Shown: piece after piece, positions 1-12,024 of the stretch
Layout of the letters: each line of letters begins with the position of its first letter
How positions within the stretch are numbered: position 1 is the stretch's first letter
Assembly (NCBI GenBank): GCA_018806915.1
Contig: JAGKQI010000091.1
Span: 558,001 to 622,000, forward strand
DNA length: 64,000 bases
From: Phytophthora colocasiae
Lineage: Eukaryota; Oomycota; Peronosporomycetes; Peronosporales; Peronosporaceae
Direction of reading: 5' to 3'
The notes under the pieces: generated by a model
The model's input: the letters and a program-made list of their open reading frames with translations, nothing else
The model's database searches: none
Told to the model about the DNA's origin: nothing
Made by a program: the position numbers and the translations under genes

Positions 1-962
1 CACAAAACGTCCAAAAGGATAACATCCGTACTCCACAATCTGGGCGACTGTGGTGTTCGGTCCCATCCAGACGTCCTTCTCCGAAATATTCACCACTCGA
101 ACGGCGACTGCCCAAGATCGGGCACCATAAATAAGCTGCGTCACCCATCGGTCACCACGCCCAGCCCACACAACTTCACGTTGTGGATTACTCTGGCCAT
201 AATTGATCCGGATGACAGCTTGCTCGCCCGGTTGGAGGCATATCGTCCCTGATGGTCGCACATCCAGCCGAAGTCCTTTCCTTTGTTGGTCGAACGTTCT
301 TCCGGACAACATCACATTCTCTTCATCTGGAAGTTGCACCAAGCCTTCTCGAACACACAATCGGACTCCAGCCGAATACATGAAGTCCATTCCGAGAAGC
401 ATGTCAACACCTTCGCCGATGTTGGCAACCCACAATTCCAAAACATACACCACGTTCAGTCCCAAAGTCACCTTCACTTCAGTCCGAGCAGAGATGATTG
501 TCGGCACTCCTCCCAATCCGGACACCCGGAGCTGCTTCTGGAAGTCCAACTTGAGTTTGAGTCTACGCGCAAGATCCAAACTCAGCATACTTACTGAAGC
601 TCCGGAGTCCAAAAGAATCTCTGTCCGACAGTTGTTCACCGCACCATGTACCATAGCAACCCTTTTCGAATTCTCCGAACGATGTTCTTCCCACCATCCA
701 TAACTCTCACCGGGTTTGAGCCTGAACTCGACAGGAGTGTCATCCGTGTTATCTGGATGCCAGTCGTCTAAAAGGTCAGGGTCATCACCAACTGGAGTGG
801 GGTCTTCTTTCGGGAAAATGGTCATGCATTGATGGTTAACTTGTCGTCTCAACTCAGGTCCAACGTACGCTAAAACACACAATTCTGGGGTTTTCTTGAG
901 CCCGGCGCGTTCTGGATCCCCATCCAGCGGGCTTAGTGGTTTAACGGTTTCTCCCCAGAATC
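1..962 (-). CDS. Gypsy element A Pol, N-terminal part with retropepsin (partial)
   Basis: This frame is open on the minus strand from about 962 to the window edge and is offset from the gag frame that ends at 933, so gag and pol overlap. It contains the aspartic-protease signature LLDSGAS near 630-610 and the later partner motif LLGMDFM near 405-385, the two halves expected of a retropepsin. The protease would cut the Gag-Pol polyprotein. The start is not a clear ATG; expression by frameshift from gag is the usual Gypsy route but is inferred here. Downstream domains are cut off. Confidence 0.75.
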
Positions 963-3900
963 GGCGTCCGGATCCAGAAGTTGATTCCGGATGGCGGTCG
1001 GCAGGTCCAGCGCACCTTGTTGGATGAGACTCTTGATGTCTTGGAGTGCCTTGTACTCTCCACATGATCCTTCGTGATACCGGTGACAATAGTCACATTG
1101 GCGAGTCCGGCAGAATCGGACCGGGTGTCCTTTCTTATGACAACGTTCGCACTCGATGTCATCCCAACAGTCCTCCTTGACATGCCCGAAGTTTCGACAA
1201 TTCTCGCAGAATCTTGCGGAGTAAGTCGGGCTTTTGAAACCATGTCGTTTGGTGTCCGGATGGTCTCCAGGTGATCGAGGTTTCCACCCAGAATCTTCGA
1301 GAATCTTGTATACCGCGTTCGAAAGATCGTCCATAGTCAGGAAAGAGTCATCCGGACCGTCATCAGTCTTCGAAGTAGTCGAGGTGGACATGGTCTCCGG
1401 TGGTGGCTTCTTTTCCTCATCTTGGAACCTCACATGTCGATCGTCATCTTCCGAGCCTTCATCATCTCGAGCAAGGTATGCTCTACCTGTCCGCTTGGAC
1501 CGGAACTTGTCACGAGGAACGTTGTCTGCCCGGAAGTCTCGCTTCGGAGGTGGCGTATCATATTCGTCATCCAAAGTCAAGTCTTCATGCTGCCGTAAGA
1601 CGTACTCGACATCTTTCAAGCTTCGGAGTCGTTGTCCTTGGAGCGTCATCCGAAGTCGGGAGTCCAGAAGTTTCTTGATGAACACCTTCAAGTGACTTTC
1701 GCGCTGTTTACTCGATCCATCGATGTCGACTCCAGCTCGATCCGCCACCTTGTTGAGTCGGTAGTAGAAATCCAGTGGAGACTCGTTCTTCTTTTGGACC
1801 ATCGTATAGTAACGTTCAGCGTCGGAAGTCTTCGCCTTGCGGTATCGCTCCTTGAACGCCTTCAGAAAATCCTTCCACTTCCGGCGAACCTTCGGAGTCA
1901 GATTGGCGCGCCAGTTCCGGACAGCAGGGGACAACTTCAATTTCATTTCGTATATCTTCACGCTGTCTGTTTAGCCTCCTTGAACTGACATACTTTGGAA
2001 CCTTTCCAACCATCGCATCCGAGTGGCCAGCGGCGCCTTCTCGTCAAAATCTTCCAGAGTGCTCGCATTCACAAACGGCTTGAACAGGTACGTAGTGGTT
2101 CCATTCGGGCCGGTCGTAGTCGTAACTCCGGGAGATGTGTCTTCGAAAGAGCTGCTATCTGAACTTGGGGAGTCGGAGTCACTGCCAGAGTCGGAGCTCG
2201 AACTGGACGAGCTTGGATCATCCGAAGGCCGTCTCCGTCTGGAGACTGACCGCTTAGAAGACTGGCCCTTACTTGACGATGAGCTCTTCCTCGGCGCATC
2301 TGTCCCATTCCTCGACGCCCTTCTCCGGGACCCATCGCCTGATGCTTCTCTTCGAGGTCTTACTTCAGATGATCTTCTCCGTTCGGGGTCGCTTGCCCCC
2401 CTTGCCTTGCCGTCATGGTGCTTCCTGGACTCAGGAGTCTTGGACGTCTTCGTCGCACCAGAAACAACTTTGAGGGCGGCGGCCAGTTGAGCGGCAAAAG
2501 CTTCGTCAGGGTTCCGAACATCTGTTTTCTGGGATTCCGTATGGGACGTGCTCTGGGATGGGGCACTGGATACTGGGTGTAAAGTTGCCAAATCAGAAGA
2601 TGTCCCACCTTGAGTTGCACTAACGGACGGTCCTGACGTCTTTGCCTTTAAGTCGCGAATTTGCGAGGCCAAGAACTTCTGCACCGCCGTCGACATCTCA
2701 CGCTCCTTCTTCCTCGCAGCCTCGGACGCCTCCAGCTCGCGCTGAAGGTCGAACACCTTCCGGTCATCAGACGAGTTACGCTTCGACTTGGTGCTCTTCT
2801 TCTTATGACGTTGCTCTCTGGATAAACGCTCTGTGGAATGATTTTCATCAGGACGCGGCTCTGCTGGGACGACTTGCGTAGTGGTAAACACTTGAGTCGG
2901 ATCCTGCTTCGGGAACATCCCTTGAATCCTCGAGTCCAGCAAGCGCTCTAATTTGGAATCCAGCTCGCTTGACATCTTCTGTAGCGCCGACCCTTGCTGG
3001 TCTTCCATTCGTGCCATCACCTTCTGGAGCTGGAACATCGTGTTCAGCGCGACTTGTGTGGAACCAGAGCTAGCCGACTTGGACGAACGCTCCGACCTGG
3101 CAGGTTCACTGGGAGTCTCACGACGTCGGCCTTCAGGCTTCAGTTCATCATGTGCCTCAGGAGATCTGGCTTGACGGGCTTCTCGAGCTACCTCTCGCCG
3201 TTTTGGAGACTGCTTGGCACGCTTCTTCTTATACATGTCAACCTTCGAGTCTGGTACGGCATCATGGCGACTCACATCCTCACGGGCTCCACCTGGTTTT
3301 CCATGCGTGATCTGGAGTGCCATCCCAGACTCCATGGACATCGGTCCTCCGAAGCTTCGAGCTGACATCGCCATGGGCGTGAATCTGGAGAAGGGCATAT
3401 GACTGCCCCCACTTCTTCTCATCCCGAATCCCGAAGAATCCGAAGTGCTTTCTCGCGAAGTTCGCGATCCTGATGTAGCGCTCGCCATGGACTCACTGGA
3501 ACCTCCCGAAGATGCAAACATACTCGAAGATCGAGCCGAGTTCGTGCGTTCCGAAGAGACTCTGCTGGATGACATGGCGCTCTTGGACGACTGATCACCC
3601 TGGCTCGCTTCCAGATTCCGCAGTACCGATGACGGCACAGACGGCAGCGAAGATGACGCGGGCGACGGGATGGACGATGGCGCTCTGGGCATGACACGTT
3701 GAAGACGTTTCGGCTGGACCTCTCCTTGGGGTGGCCCCCTTGGACTTCTTGTCTTACGGAAACCTGCCAACTGGAGCTGTCTCGCAAAGTCTCGACCGAA
3801 TAGTGAGGTCTCGTAATCCGAAATGACAACACTTTCACCATGACGAAACACTTCTGGATGTTGTTGATATAATCCTTGTCTTCCAGAAGTCTCCAAAATT

Positions 3901-5267
3901 CTGGTGTACTCGTAAGCACGGAGCATAACTTGTCTCCACTCGATCATCTCAACTACGAGCAACCGAAACACGTCACCAACCACTTGTCGAACCAAATCCG
4001 AGTGGACCTTGAACACTCGCGTCCTAAACCATCCTGGCACCAAGTTGACGAAACTGAATCCAGCCTCGAATAGCATCGTTTGAAGAACGGCGATACATTC
4101 TCGGGGCGAAAACTCCGCAGGCGGGATCAGCGCGCCTTGGACATCCTGAACGAATCCAAACGTCCGGCGTTGTATCTGCAACTCTGAGATCCAAGCGTCC
4201 GTCTGAGCCGGCATTAGAATGCGGCGATTCAAGTATTCCGAAGTCATTGCAGCGGCCACGATGAACGGTTCGCACTCCAGGTAGACTTGCGGCCAGCCAT
4301 GATGGAACTCAGGTGGATAGTTCCTTTCGGAACTGTCCTGCTCCCAGCGTCGGACTTGAGCAGCCACATACTCCTTCACTTGAACATCAGTCATTTGGGA
4401 TTCAGGGGACATCCGTCCACCTTCTGGAGCTTCATGCATCTGAGTGTCTGAGATGTCAAAACGGGGCGCTGCTTGGGCGGGCTCCACAGGGACCTCCGAA
4501 AAACGCCGGTCATCCGGAAGCGGCGAATCTTCCGAAATTAATTGCGGCATCTCCACTTCCATAGCGTCCGGCTGAGATACAACCTCGTCTTCAAGTACAG
4601 CTTCTTCACGAACTGGCGATAACGGGCGCACTTCAGTTTTGACTTCTGTCTTGAACTGCGATGATTCTTCTCGGGCGTCCCCGACCGGAGCCATTCTTCC
4701 AGGTGAAGGAGAGTCCGGAACTCGATCCCCCATGGGGGACTCCATTTCGACAGCTTCTTCATCAGACACGTCTGCTCCAGAGTCTTCAGCCTCACTTGAG
4801 ACGGCGTCATACTCTTCTCCATCGGACTCCTCCAGGCCGGAGTCGTCCACCAGTGCATCATCCGGACGCCTTTCGATGTCGGATTCAGACACTTCTTCTT
4901 CTTCGTCCGGATCCTCGTCGAACCCAGACTCCTGCTCAGGATCACCTTCTTCTCCCGAAGACCCTTCCGAGCCACTATCCTCCTGGCTCGCGTGGTGCGC
5001 GTCCAGTTGATCTGGTTCAGATTCTTCTTCTTCCAGTGATTCCTTCGCTTCCTTGGCCTCCAGAGCAGCCTTCCGCTTCGCAGCATTCGCCTGACGATTT
5101 CTTCTGATAACTGCATCCAAATCTTCATGCTCATCAGGCTGCTGCCCCTTCAACCGACGCGACGATCTCGTAGTCATTCCACTTAGAGACGCGTCGCCTC
5201 CTCCTTTGCGCATGCTTCCACTTCCACTTCCAGTCATAACAACCACACTTGGAAAGTTAGCAAGCAA
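933..5267 (-). pseudogene. Gypsy element A gag with one in-frame stop
   Basis: A single frame runs from ATG at 5267 to the stop at 933, broken once by TAA at 1973-1971 in the middle of the retrotransposon-gag fold; the frame continues unchanged after it. The N-terminal ~300 residues are very acidic and Ser/Glu rich; the middle is rich in Ser/Arg. The gag core follows (RMRWLERFQSMSVQ before the stop, MKLKLSPAVRNW after it). The C-terminus holds a cysteine/histidine cluster (CENCRNFGHVKEDC, CERCHKKGHPVRFC) that fits nucleic-acid-binding zinc knuckles. At over 1,400 codons it is long for a gag. The stop could be a simple nonsense mutation or a readthrough site; mutation is the simpler reading. 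Confidence 0.8.
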
Positions 5268-5320
5268 TCAATCCCCCAAAACTAATCAACAAAAATATAA
5301 AAAGATAACTCGATGATATC

Positions 5321-5348
5321 CTCGGTTCGAATCCGGGCACGCGCACCA
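5321..5348 (-). promoter_or_regulatory. Primer-binding site of Gypsy element A
   Basis: On the minus strand this begins TGGTGCGCGTGCCC two bases after the LTR end, the expected place and 5' TGG for a tRNA primer-binding site. Read on the plus strand it looks like a tRNA 3' end: T-loop GGTTCGAATCC, acceptor strand and CCA. The match covers T-arm plus acceptor, about 28 bases, longer than the typical 12-18. Confidence 0.8.
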
Positions 5349-5350
5349 GC

Positions 5351-6339
5351 TGTGGCGAAGTGGGTGAACACGTTTGACCACCCAGGGGGTTGCGTATAGT
5401 GTGCCGTCCAAAAGGAACAACCCAGACACTAAAAACTCCAAAGGAGAGTTAGTAGTAAGGTGTCCAGTTGGAGTGAGTCAGCACCACCTTCCGGTGTCCA
5501 AATGGGTGTCCGGAAAGTGGCTTGGCGTGTGACCTTGTGACTACCCTCGTAGGTGTCGTTTGTCTTCGAACGCGAGGAGTCTGCACCGAAAGTGTTATCT
5601 CCAAAAGATTGTAGAACTAGATCCGGAGGGAGAGTGCTAACCAAATAAACACTTCCCAAACGGTGGTTAATTAGTCCGAAAATGGGTAAGCACTTATGAG
5701 CAAAGTACTTTCCCTCCAACAGTTAACCAAATATACAAGAGAGTTAAACCAAAATATACAACCGCTTCTTATTCTTTTCGGCCCTCGAGCGGTGGGCACT
5801 CCAAATGCCAGTACGACTAGAGCAAAGTCCGGAACACTGGCACAGTTCCGGGGCTCTTTAAACAGCGCACCACTTCTGATAGATTCACTAGGAATATCCA
5901 GAAGAATAGAATCCAATATATATGTCCAAAATACTATGTAGTATTTAAGAACACACACAACCAATACAGTCCAAACACACAAGCAGTCGTCAAATCAATC
6001 AATTTTAGGGGTGACTACCACTAACCTCCCAAAACGCAGTTATAATATGAAATAATACCCGAAAGTATCAACTGGAATATGAAATGGAAGGGGTCACGCC
6101 CGGGATACGCCGCCCGGATCACCTTTCCAACTTGGTCTTACCCTGGCGGAGATTCACGCGGCGGTGACGCTTGTCGACGCGGCCTGACGCTTGTTCGGCT
6201 ACACGTGAAGCCCTCTTCTCGAGGCTGGTCCACGGCTCCTCACAGTGTGTCTTGGGAACACCTTCCAAGACTTTGCACTTGCGCCCTTGGTGGCAAATTG
6301 AACTCTCTTTAATGTATAATAGCTAGCACTAGCTAAACA
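5351..6339 (-). repeat. LTR of Gypsy element A
   Basis: The inner edge is fixed by the primer-binding site: the plus strand starts TGTGGCGAAG at 5351. The outer edge is set at ACA (6337-6339) by TG...CA convention and by comparison with the related copy at 11190-12024; it is less certain. Shared landmarks with that copy are GCGTATAGTG near the start, TTCTTATTCTTTT with a GGTGGGC block in the middle, and AAATTGAACTCT near the end. The other LTR of this element is outside the window. Confidence 0.65.
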
Positions 6340-6790
6340 TGCAAAAATATACTTGGTTTCACTATGTAGTAGGGGCGTCTCATCAGGGAGAGGCTTGCGT
6401 TTCAGTAGAATACCATAGAGTCAAAGAACACGGAAGAATTCCAGCTGGCTCCGGACACATCATCGTCGGTCGTCTTGGTCGGTCGGAAATATATGGCGCT
6501 TGAGTATACGAGACTCAACCAGGATACTGGGTACAAACCAGACAGTCTCCGATAGTCAAACGTTAACCTCCACTTCGAACCTTCGACTTGATAATTTGGG
6601 TCTCGCATATACTCCAAAAATAGAACCCCTTGGTCATGGCGTTACCGAACAGTCACTTGGTTTCGGTGTTCGAATCATCTGGAGTGCATCTTCCGGAGTA
6701 TGTCAGGATCTTTTCAAGTCGTTTCCATCTTTTGGAGTCGGCAACCCCTTCCCAGGCTTGCCCTTGTCCCTTGGCACCCACAATTGTGCC
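6340..6790. other. No gene recognised
   Basis: Spacer between the LTR and the piggyBac-like element. Short ORFs here have no family resemblance and overlap the transposon antisense; nothing is supported. Confidence 0.5.
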
Positions 6791-6874
6791 TTAACCCTGA
6801 AATCATTTGGACCAGTAATATCGTCAATGCCGCTCTGGCTCTGGGAACCGGCAGTCCATAGAAAATTTGCAGAG

Positions 6875-9767
6875 TCACAGCTTCACAGTTTCAGGTGGCC
6901 GCTGAGTACCGAATGTGTTAGCTTCGTACATGTCCGCCGGCACCAGGCTGCAAAGCTTCATATGCAGCTTCTTCAAGTACTTGACGTGGCTCAATGGGCT
7001 GGAGGTCTTGTTCTTGTGAAAAGCCTTGTGAACGATGTAACTGTTCACAATGGCCACATCAATTAGCCCGAGCACAAGCGACTTGTAGTATTTTTTGAAT
7101 CGGAGGGCTCGCTGGAGCGAGTAGCGCTGTAGTCGCAGCTGGTCGTGGACGTCCACGCCTCCCATGAAGGCGTGGTAATCCTTCACGACACGGGGGCACG
7201 CCACTTCCACCTGGGTTGCACCATCCTGCCGAACAACGCGGTCCATTTCAAGACTTCCACCAGTGCACAGGAAGTGAACGGGACGTGAGTCCCATAAGCT
7301 AATTGCCGCCATACTGGGGACGTGCTTCAACTTAGACACTTTGAAGGATCCGCGTGCAATCTCTGCAGGACGAGTTTTCTTCTTCTCGATCACAGACTTG
7401 CTGTAGCCTAGCCGGTTTGTCATGATAGTCCCAACGCAGTAAAAACCCATGACCAGCAACTGTATAGCTAGCGCAACGGATGTATAAAATCGGTCTATTA
7501 CGACCAGCCGCATACCTTCTTTCTTCGACTCACGACCAAAAACCTCCAGTAGGTTTCGAACCACTGCTGCCGGCCCAGACTTCATGTCAGTGTTGTGCGC
7601 ATCGCTTGAGTGTTCCTTCTTCCCGCAGTAGACCTCAAACCTGTTCATATTCAGTTTAAAATTCTTCAGTCAGTGATCGAAAGCTGCATAATGCACTGTA
7701 GTGAAAAGAAACTTGCAAAAAAAACTTACCGGATGCAGTACGCAGTGACTGCACTACAAAGCATAAAGAGCTTTGTGTCCCACTTGTGGGGCTTGTCTTT
7801 TAGGTACACACGCATCTTGTTGAACGATGATCGACTTGGCAGAATAGCCTCATCAAAAGCCAAGTGAGCAGGAGCGACATAGCCTCGTACGAACGTCCGT
7901 TGGAGAACTTCTACCACTTCTCTGATTTTCCAGGCTTTGTCGGTATGTGATCTGGGGTCTGCGTTCGAATTGAAGTGCAGATTGCGCGAAATTTCCAGAA
8001 AGCGGTCACGCGCTAGCACCGATCCGAAGCAGCCTCGAGAAATCGCTCCTTCATCAGTAGTCTTCCAGTGGTTTGTCAATTTTTCGCGGTTGGGAGCTAT
8101 AGCTAGCTCGAGCGATCAATAGGCCAATAAACCGCCCGAGTTCATGAGGCAATATAGGCTTCATTCCTTCCAGTTCGTGTTTAATATCCCGTCTTGTCTT
8201 TTTGGGAAGCTTGTCATTGAATCTTCGTTTAGCTCGATACCGTCTGAAGGCGGCATCCACTCGCAATGGCAACTTCTCACGGTGATATTCATTTGAGCAG
8301 GCAGCAAAATGCTGCCACAGAACTACCGGCATGAAGTAAAAAAATAGCGCAACCGGCGAGTCTCCTCGACGCAACACTTCCGCACTTGGACCTGAGTAAC
8401 CTTGTCTCAACCCCGGGTAGCTTCTAGTGTCATTAACCGGCTCATATGGGCTCATAAGATATTCGTGGATGTCGGGCTGGACAATATCTTCCCAACCAAC
8501 CGTACCCATCTCGCGCAACACGGTATCCTTCAGGTTTCCAGCCAACACCTCGTCTTCTCCACCAAATTTGGACAGGAAATCCTTAGCGAAAAACATTTCA
8601 TCTGCAATCTGCTGTTCTGTTGCTTCAAGATCATCGGACACATCGTCCGGAACACAGAATGCTTCTGGGCCTTTATCCGAGCCGTATTCTCCAATTTCAA
8701 TGTCATCCTTCTCTGCTTCATCGCCCGATTCCATTGCCCCAAATTGTGACCCGACATTTCCGTCAAGAACTGCATTCAGCACGTCGCTGCTGTCTGCCAG
8801 GAGCTCACTCCCAAATGAGATGGTTTGATCACCATCTTCATCGGAATCGTCTGTCATGACACCACATCACATGCAACACAATAGTCAGTATAAAATTCAG
8901 TCCAACATGCAGCATTGCATTCAGCATAGCAGACAGCATACAATTCAGTATTACATGCAGCTTATTATACAGCTTACCATTCTCGAATTCGCTTGCAGAT
9001 GCCGCACTATCGTTTGGAGGTATGACGGTGTCCATGGAAGCCGAATCGTCGAATTCCGACCCCGTATCCACGTCTTGGACATGAGGTGATGTCGCCACCA
9101 GAGACCGTGGTGGTGTGCTCGCAACAGGACTTTGGATCAAGGAACGACGGGTACGTCGCTTTCCCTGTGCCCGACGTGGCGGTGTCGTGACAGGTGGCGT
9201 CGCGTCTGTTGCCGCTTGTGACTGGTTCGTAGTCACGGGAGAAAATGCCGCTTGAACTGGAGGCGTAACGGTAGGAGCTGCTGCGTCACCATGTTCTGCT
9301 GAAGGAGCTGCAGGCGCTATTTGACCGTGGAGAGGAACACCAGCTTCCTTGCGCAGCACTGGTACCAATACCACGATAGGTTAGAAAATATGTATAAACC
9401 GCTTTGATTTTAACATACCTAGAGCGTAATACTCCAACACAACCCTCTCACCGCGGACGTAGTCAACGCCTTCCGTCCCCGTTATTTTGCGGCCAGGACG
9501 GATGTAGAAGTAGCGATCGTCTAGGCTGCGGCGTGGTGGCGGCTTACGCGTCCACCCTTTCTCCTTGAGCTCTTTCCAGACGGACTTGAAGGAGAGGTCT
9601 TTCCCGGTCACCTCGCTGTCCAGCACTACCATACTCTCTATACCCCACTTGATCTCTGGCCGCGTAAATTCTCGAATGAGGGAGTTTTTGTGAAAGCGGC
9701 AGCTTGCCAGCCACACGTTGGGCCCGTTGGACCACACGTTTCGCGGTGTCTCTAAAACATAATGCAA
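6875..9767 (-). pseudogene. piggyBac-like transposase, frameshifted
   Basis: Minus-strand pieces in order: an N-terminal domain (9767-9419; VWKELKEKGW, GTEGVDYVRGE), a Ser/Thr/Pro-rich linker, an acidic stretch, then the DDE_Tnp_1_7 transposase body with HELGRFIGLLIA, LAFDEAILPS, VVIDRFYTSV and GGVDVHDQLRLQRYS. Three GT-AG introns fit the joins: 9418-9359, 8977-8851 and 7729-7641. A one-base frame change near 8090 separates the segment ending KPLEDY from the one resuming at NHWKTTDEGAISRG, so the gene is broken. The transposase would cut and paste at TTAA sites. Its C-terminus lacks the usual cysteine-rich finger and ends at 6875. Confidence 0.8.
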
Positions 9768-9939
9768 ATCAGTTGCAGTTTCGCAGAACTCGTTGAGAAT
9801 TTATATTTCAAAATTCTAAAAACCCTGGTCGATGCACACTTCAACAGAGGTACAGAAACTAAACAAGTGCTTGACTTGGTGTTTGTATGCCACTGTGGCG
9901 GGGGAAAGGGCACCAATACAAACTTTAAGTCTAAATTTG

Positions 9940-9965
9940 CTTAAACTGAATATATTCAGTTTAAG
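9940..9965. repeat. Perfect 26-bp palindrome
   Basis: CTTAAACTGAATATATTCAG followed by TTTAAG reads the same on both strands. It lies about 45 bp inside the inferred right end of piggyBac-like element 1, next to the smaller palindrome TGCTGCATTATGCAGCA. Subterminal palindromes are common transposase-binding or structural features; the role here is inferred. Confidence 0.7.
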
Positions 9966-10191
9966 TGGATAGGCTATGCTGCATTATGCAGCATCCGTAC
10001 TCGAGGGGTTAAGTAAATGAGTATTGACTAACAAGTCGTGGGAGGTACAAACAACTACATCGCATTTTTGATGCCACTCGGAGGCTGTGAAAGGCAAACT
10101 AAGTTCCCATTCCGATTCAGGAGTATGTGATGTGATCTTTTCAGAAACAATACCCATTTTCGTTCTACACTTTGAACAACCGAGAAATGTC

Positions 10192-10838
10192 TAGTAACGT
10201 TAGCAAGAAGTTGCTCAAATCTATGGTAATGTGCTTAGATCGCATGGAAAACTTGAAGATCCAACTAAAGGCATGCTTATCTGCGCCGTGTTTTATCCAG
10301 ATTGCCCCAGAGGGCCCCACTGGTCAACGCTCCTTCCGGGGACTTACTTTCCAGATGATAAGAAATGATTAGCATTCGAAAATTCAATTCAAACAATTCA
10401 CAATCACAATCAAACCTTCAGAATTCAATAGTCTAGCCAAGCAACCAGGAATAACAAGTTAATCAACTTCAATTTCCTTCCTTTATCCTGGGTTAAAATT
10501 GTTTTGTTCGCAAGATAATATTTATCAGTAACCAACAAGTCAAGAACGATAACTATTCGTTATGCCCAGTCCTCTGCTTGATTGTAAGCCTCATGGTCTT
10601 GCAACTCACACTCATGTAAACTCGTTTCATGTACAGTTCTTAAATAGTGCGCGTGGGGAAGGTGTGTGTGTGTGTGCCCATAGTCGTCGGGCGATCTGGG
10701 TAAATTAAATCGAGAGCTTCTCTGGATAAAACACGGCTCAGTCAAACCTGTCTTTGGGTGGGACCTTCAAGTTTTTCACGCGATCTAAGCGCGTTACCAT
10801 AGATATGAGCAACTTCTTGCTAACGTTGCTACAGTAAG
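10192..10838. repeat. Inverted repeat, arms about 110 bp
   Basis: 10192-10315 on the plus strand matches the reverse complement of about 10729-10838 (shared core AACGTTAGCAAGAAGTTGCT, then CTTAGATCGC and TGTTTTATCCAGA). The arms have diverged by roughly 10-15 percent by eye. Both arms translate to a short shared peptide beginning SNVSKKLL, so they may be two opposed relics of one unknown repeat. The interval also holds a dispersed repeat (10524-10622) seen again near 20353. No gene is supported between 10013 and 11189. Confidence 0.6.
10524..10622. repeat. Dispersed repeat, copy 1
   Basis: About 100 bp resembling 20353-20453, sharing TAACTA.TCGT.ATGCC, AAGCCTCATG.TCTTGCAACTCAC. Likely a fragment of an unidentified repeat. 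Confidence 0.55.
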
Positions 10839-11189
10839 GATGGAGCCATATCTTTGGCGATGACGAGCAGCAGACTGAAGACGAGTAGCAGGTGACAAGC
10901 AGCAGATTGAAGACAGGCAAGAAAAGAAGAAGATACGCGAGAGAAATCCAGGTTCACGACCCTTGGATCGAAGATCGTGGTACTTGACGACCCGCAGAAG
11001 ATTTGCTGGGTACACAGTGGACGGCTGACAGGACGCTATGGTGGGTGCAAGGCGGTAGCAATAGAAGGAGAGCAGTCAGTTTAACATTTGCCGAGTAGCT
11101 AGCATATATATCGGCGAACAGTGCAAAGCGCCGGTATTGGTGCTGGGCCGCGAATAAACTAAGTGAGAAGACGGATTGGTGGTGGTTAT

Positions 11190-12024
11190 TGTCGCGAAGT
11201 CGGTGAAACTTTGGTCGCGGAGCAGGTGGCGTATAGTGAACTCGGATATACGACTACTGAAAAGTGGTTTTCAGAGTCGTAGAACGTAGGCGGGCGTGTG
11301 GTACCTTGCGGTATCCTCGTGGTTTCGTTGTCTTGGGAATATGACCCTCACCGGAGTCTGAGAGTTTCGGGTGAAGAGAAGAGAGGGGGGGGTCTGGAGT
11401 CGAAAGTCAGGAAATCCTTCCAGGATCGTTCGTGAGTCGGAATCTCTGGAAACCAAATAGGTTCTCAGGAAGTCGATAGTCGAAGAGAGATTAATATACC
11501 AGAGAAAGTCTGAAATCGGTGTCTGGATATCACAAATCCAGAACCGAGACACTTGACTTTTAGAGATAAACAACCTATATACAGCCGTTCTTATTCTTTT
11601 TGGGCCCTTGAACGGTGGGCTAATACTCCAGGTCAACTAGGGACTCGTTACCAGACACCTGGTCTGTCTGGTATCCCTGTTACGTTCGCGCACCACCCTC
11701 TAATATAGAGGGAAAATATAAACCAATACAATCGGTTATATACAACAGTCTAACTTGCACTCTGAAAACGACTATCTAGTTTCCAGAGCCTGTCCAAACG
11801 AGCAATATGAAATGGGCTACCGATAGGGACAAAACAAACGACCCAACTAGGATATGGAATAGGCGGGTCCTTTCAGGTCTCTACGTTACCTGATCTCCAC
11901 CTAAGGGGATTGAAGTGGTGGAGATCACACGGCGTACGTCTTCGACGCAGTGGCTTGATAACCTCTCAAGCGGACTTGTGCAGTAGCAAGCAAATTGAAC
12001 TCTATTTATCGTTTATCTTTCACA
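11190..12024. repeat. Diverged solo-LTR-like copy related to element A
   Basis: Starts TGTCGCGAAGTCGGTG (compare TGTGGCGAAGTGGGTG at 5351) and keeps, in order, GCGTATAGTG, TTCTTATTCTTTTTGGGCCC with GGTGGGCT, and AAATTGAACTCT. No gag or pol is attached on either side, so it is best read as a solo LTR or LTR fragment of a sister family. I could not find a matching target-site duplication; the right edge is approximate. Confidence 0.55.

Larger units (their letters stand above)
1..6339 (-). mobile_element. Gypsy-type LTR retrotransposon (element A), partial
   Basis: Reading on the minus strand, the order is LTR (6339-5351), tRNA-type primer-binding site (5348-5321), a long gag ORF (5267-933) with a zinc-knuckle region, then an overlapping reading frame with an aspartic protease that runs off the left edge. 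This order is that of a Ty3/Gypsy element. Reverse transcriptase and integrase would lie outside the window. A related, diverged LTR sits at 11190-12024. The gag frame carries an internal stop, so this copy is probably not autonomous. Confidence 0.85.
6791..10012 (-). mobile_element. piggyBac-like DNA transposon 1
   Basis: A piggyBac-type transposase pseudogene lies between a TTAA at 6791-6794 followed by CCCT and a TTAA at 10009-10012 preceded by AGGGG. TTAA target duplications with terminal CCC are the hallmark of piggyBac elements. The span (about 3.2 kb) and the placement of the transposase stop 80 bp from the left end fit. The terminal inverted repeat is only a few bases, so the exact ends are tentative. 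Confidence 0.5.

Noticed and set aside
5315..5348. tRNA-like sequence (T-loop and CCA) on the plus strand
   Set aside because: Only the 3' third of a tRNA is present, there is no anticodon arm, and its place next to the LTR end makes it the primer-binding site of Gypsy A.
6500..7066. 188-aa plus-strand ORF
   Set aside because: Overlaps the piggyBac-like transposase on the other strand and its end; no family resemblance.
11190..12024. Solo LTR proven by target duplication
   Set aside because: No matching 4-6-bp duplication could be found at the inferred ends, so it is listed only as LTR-like.
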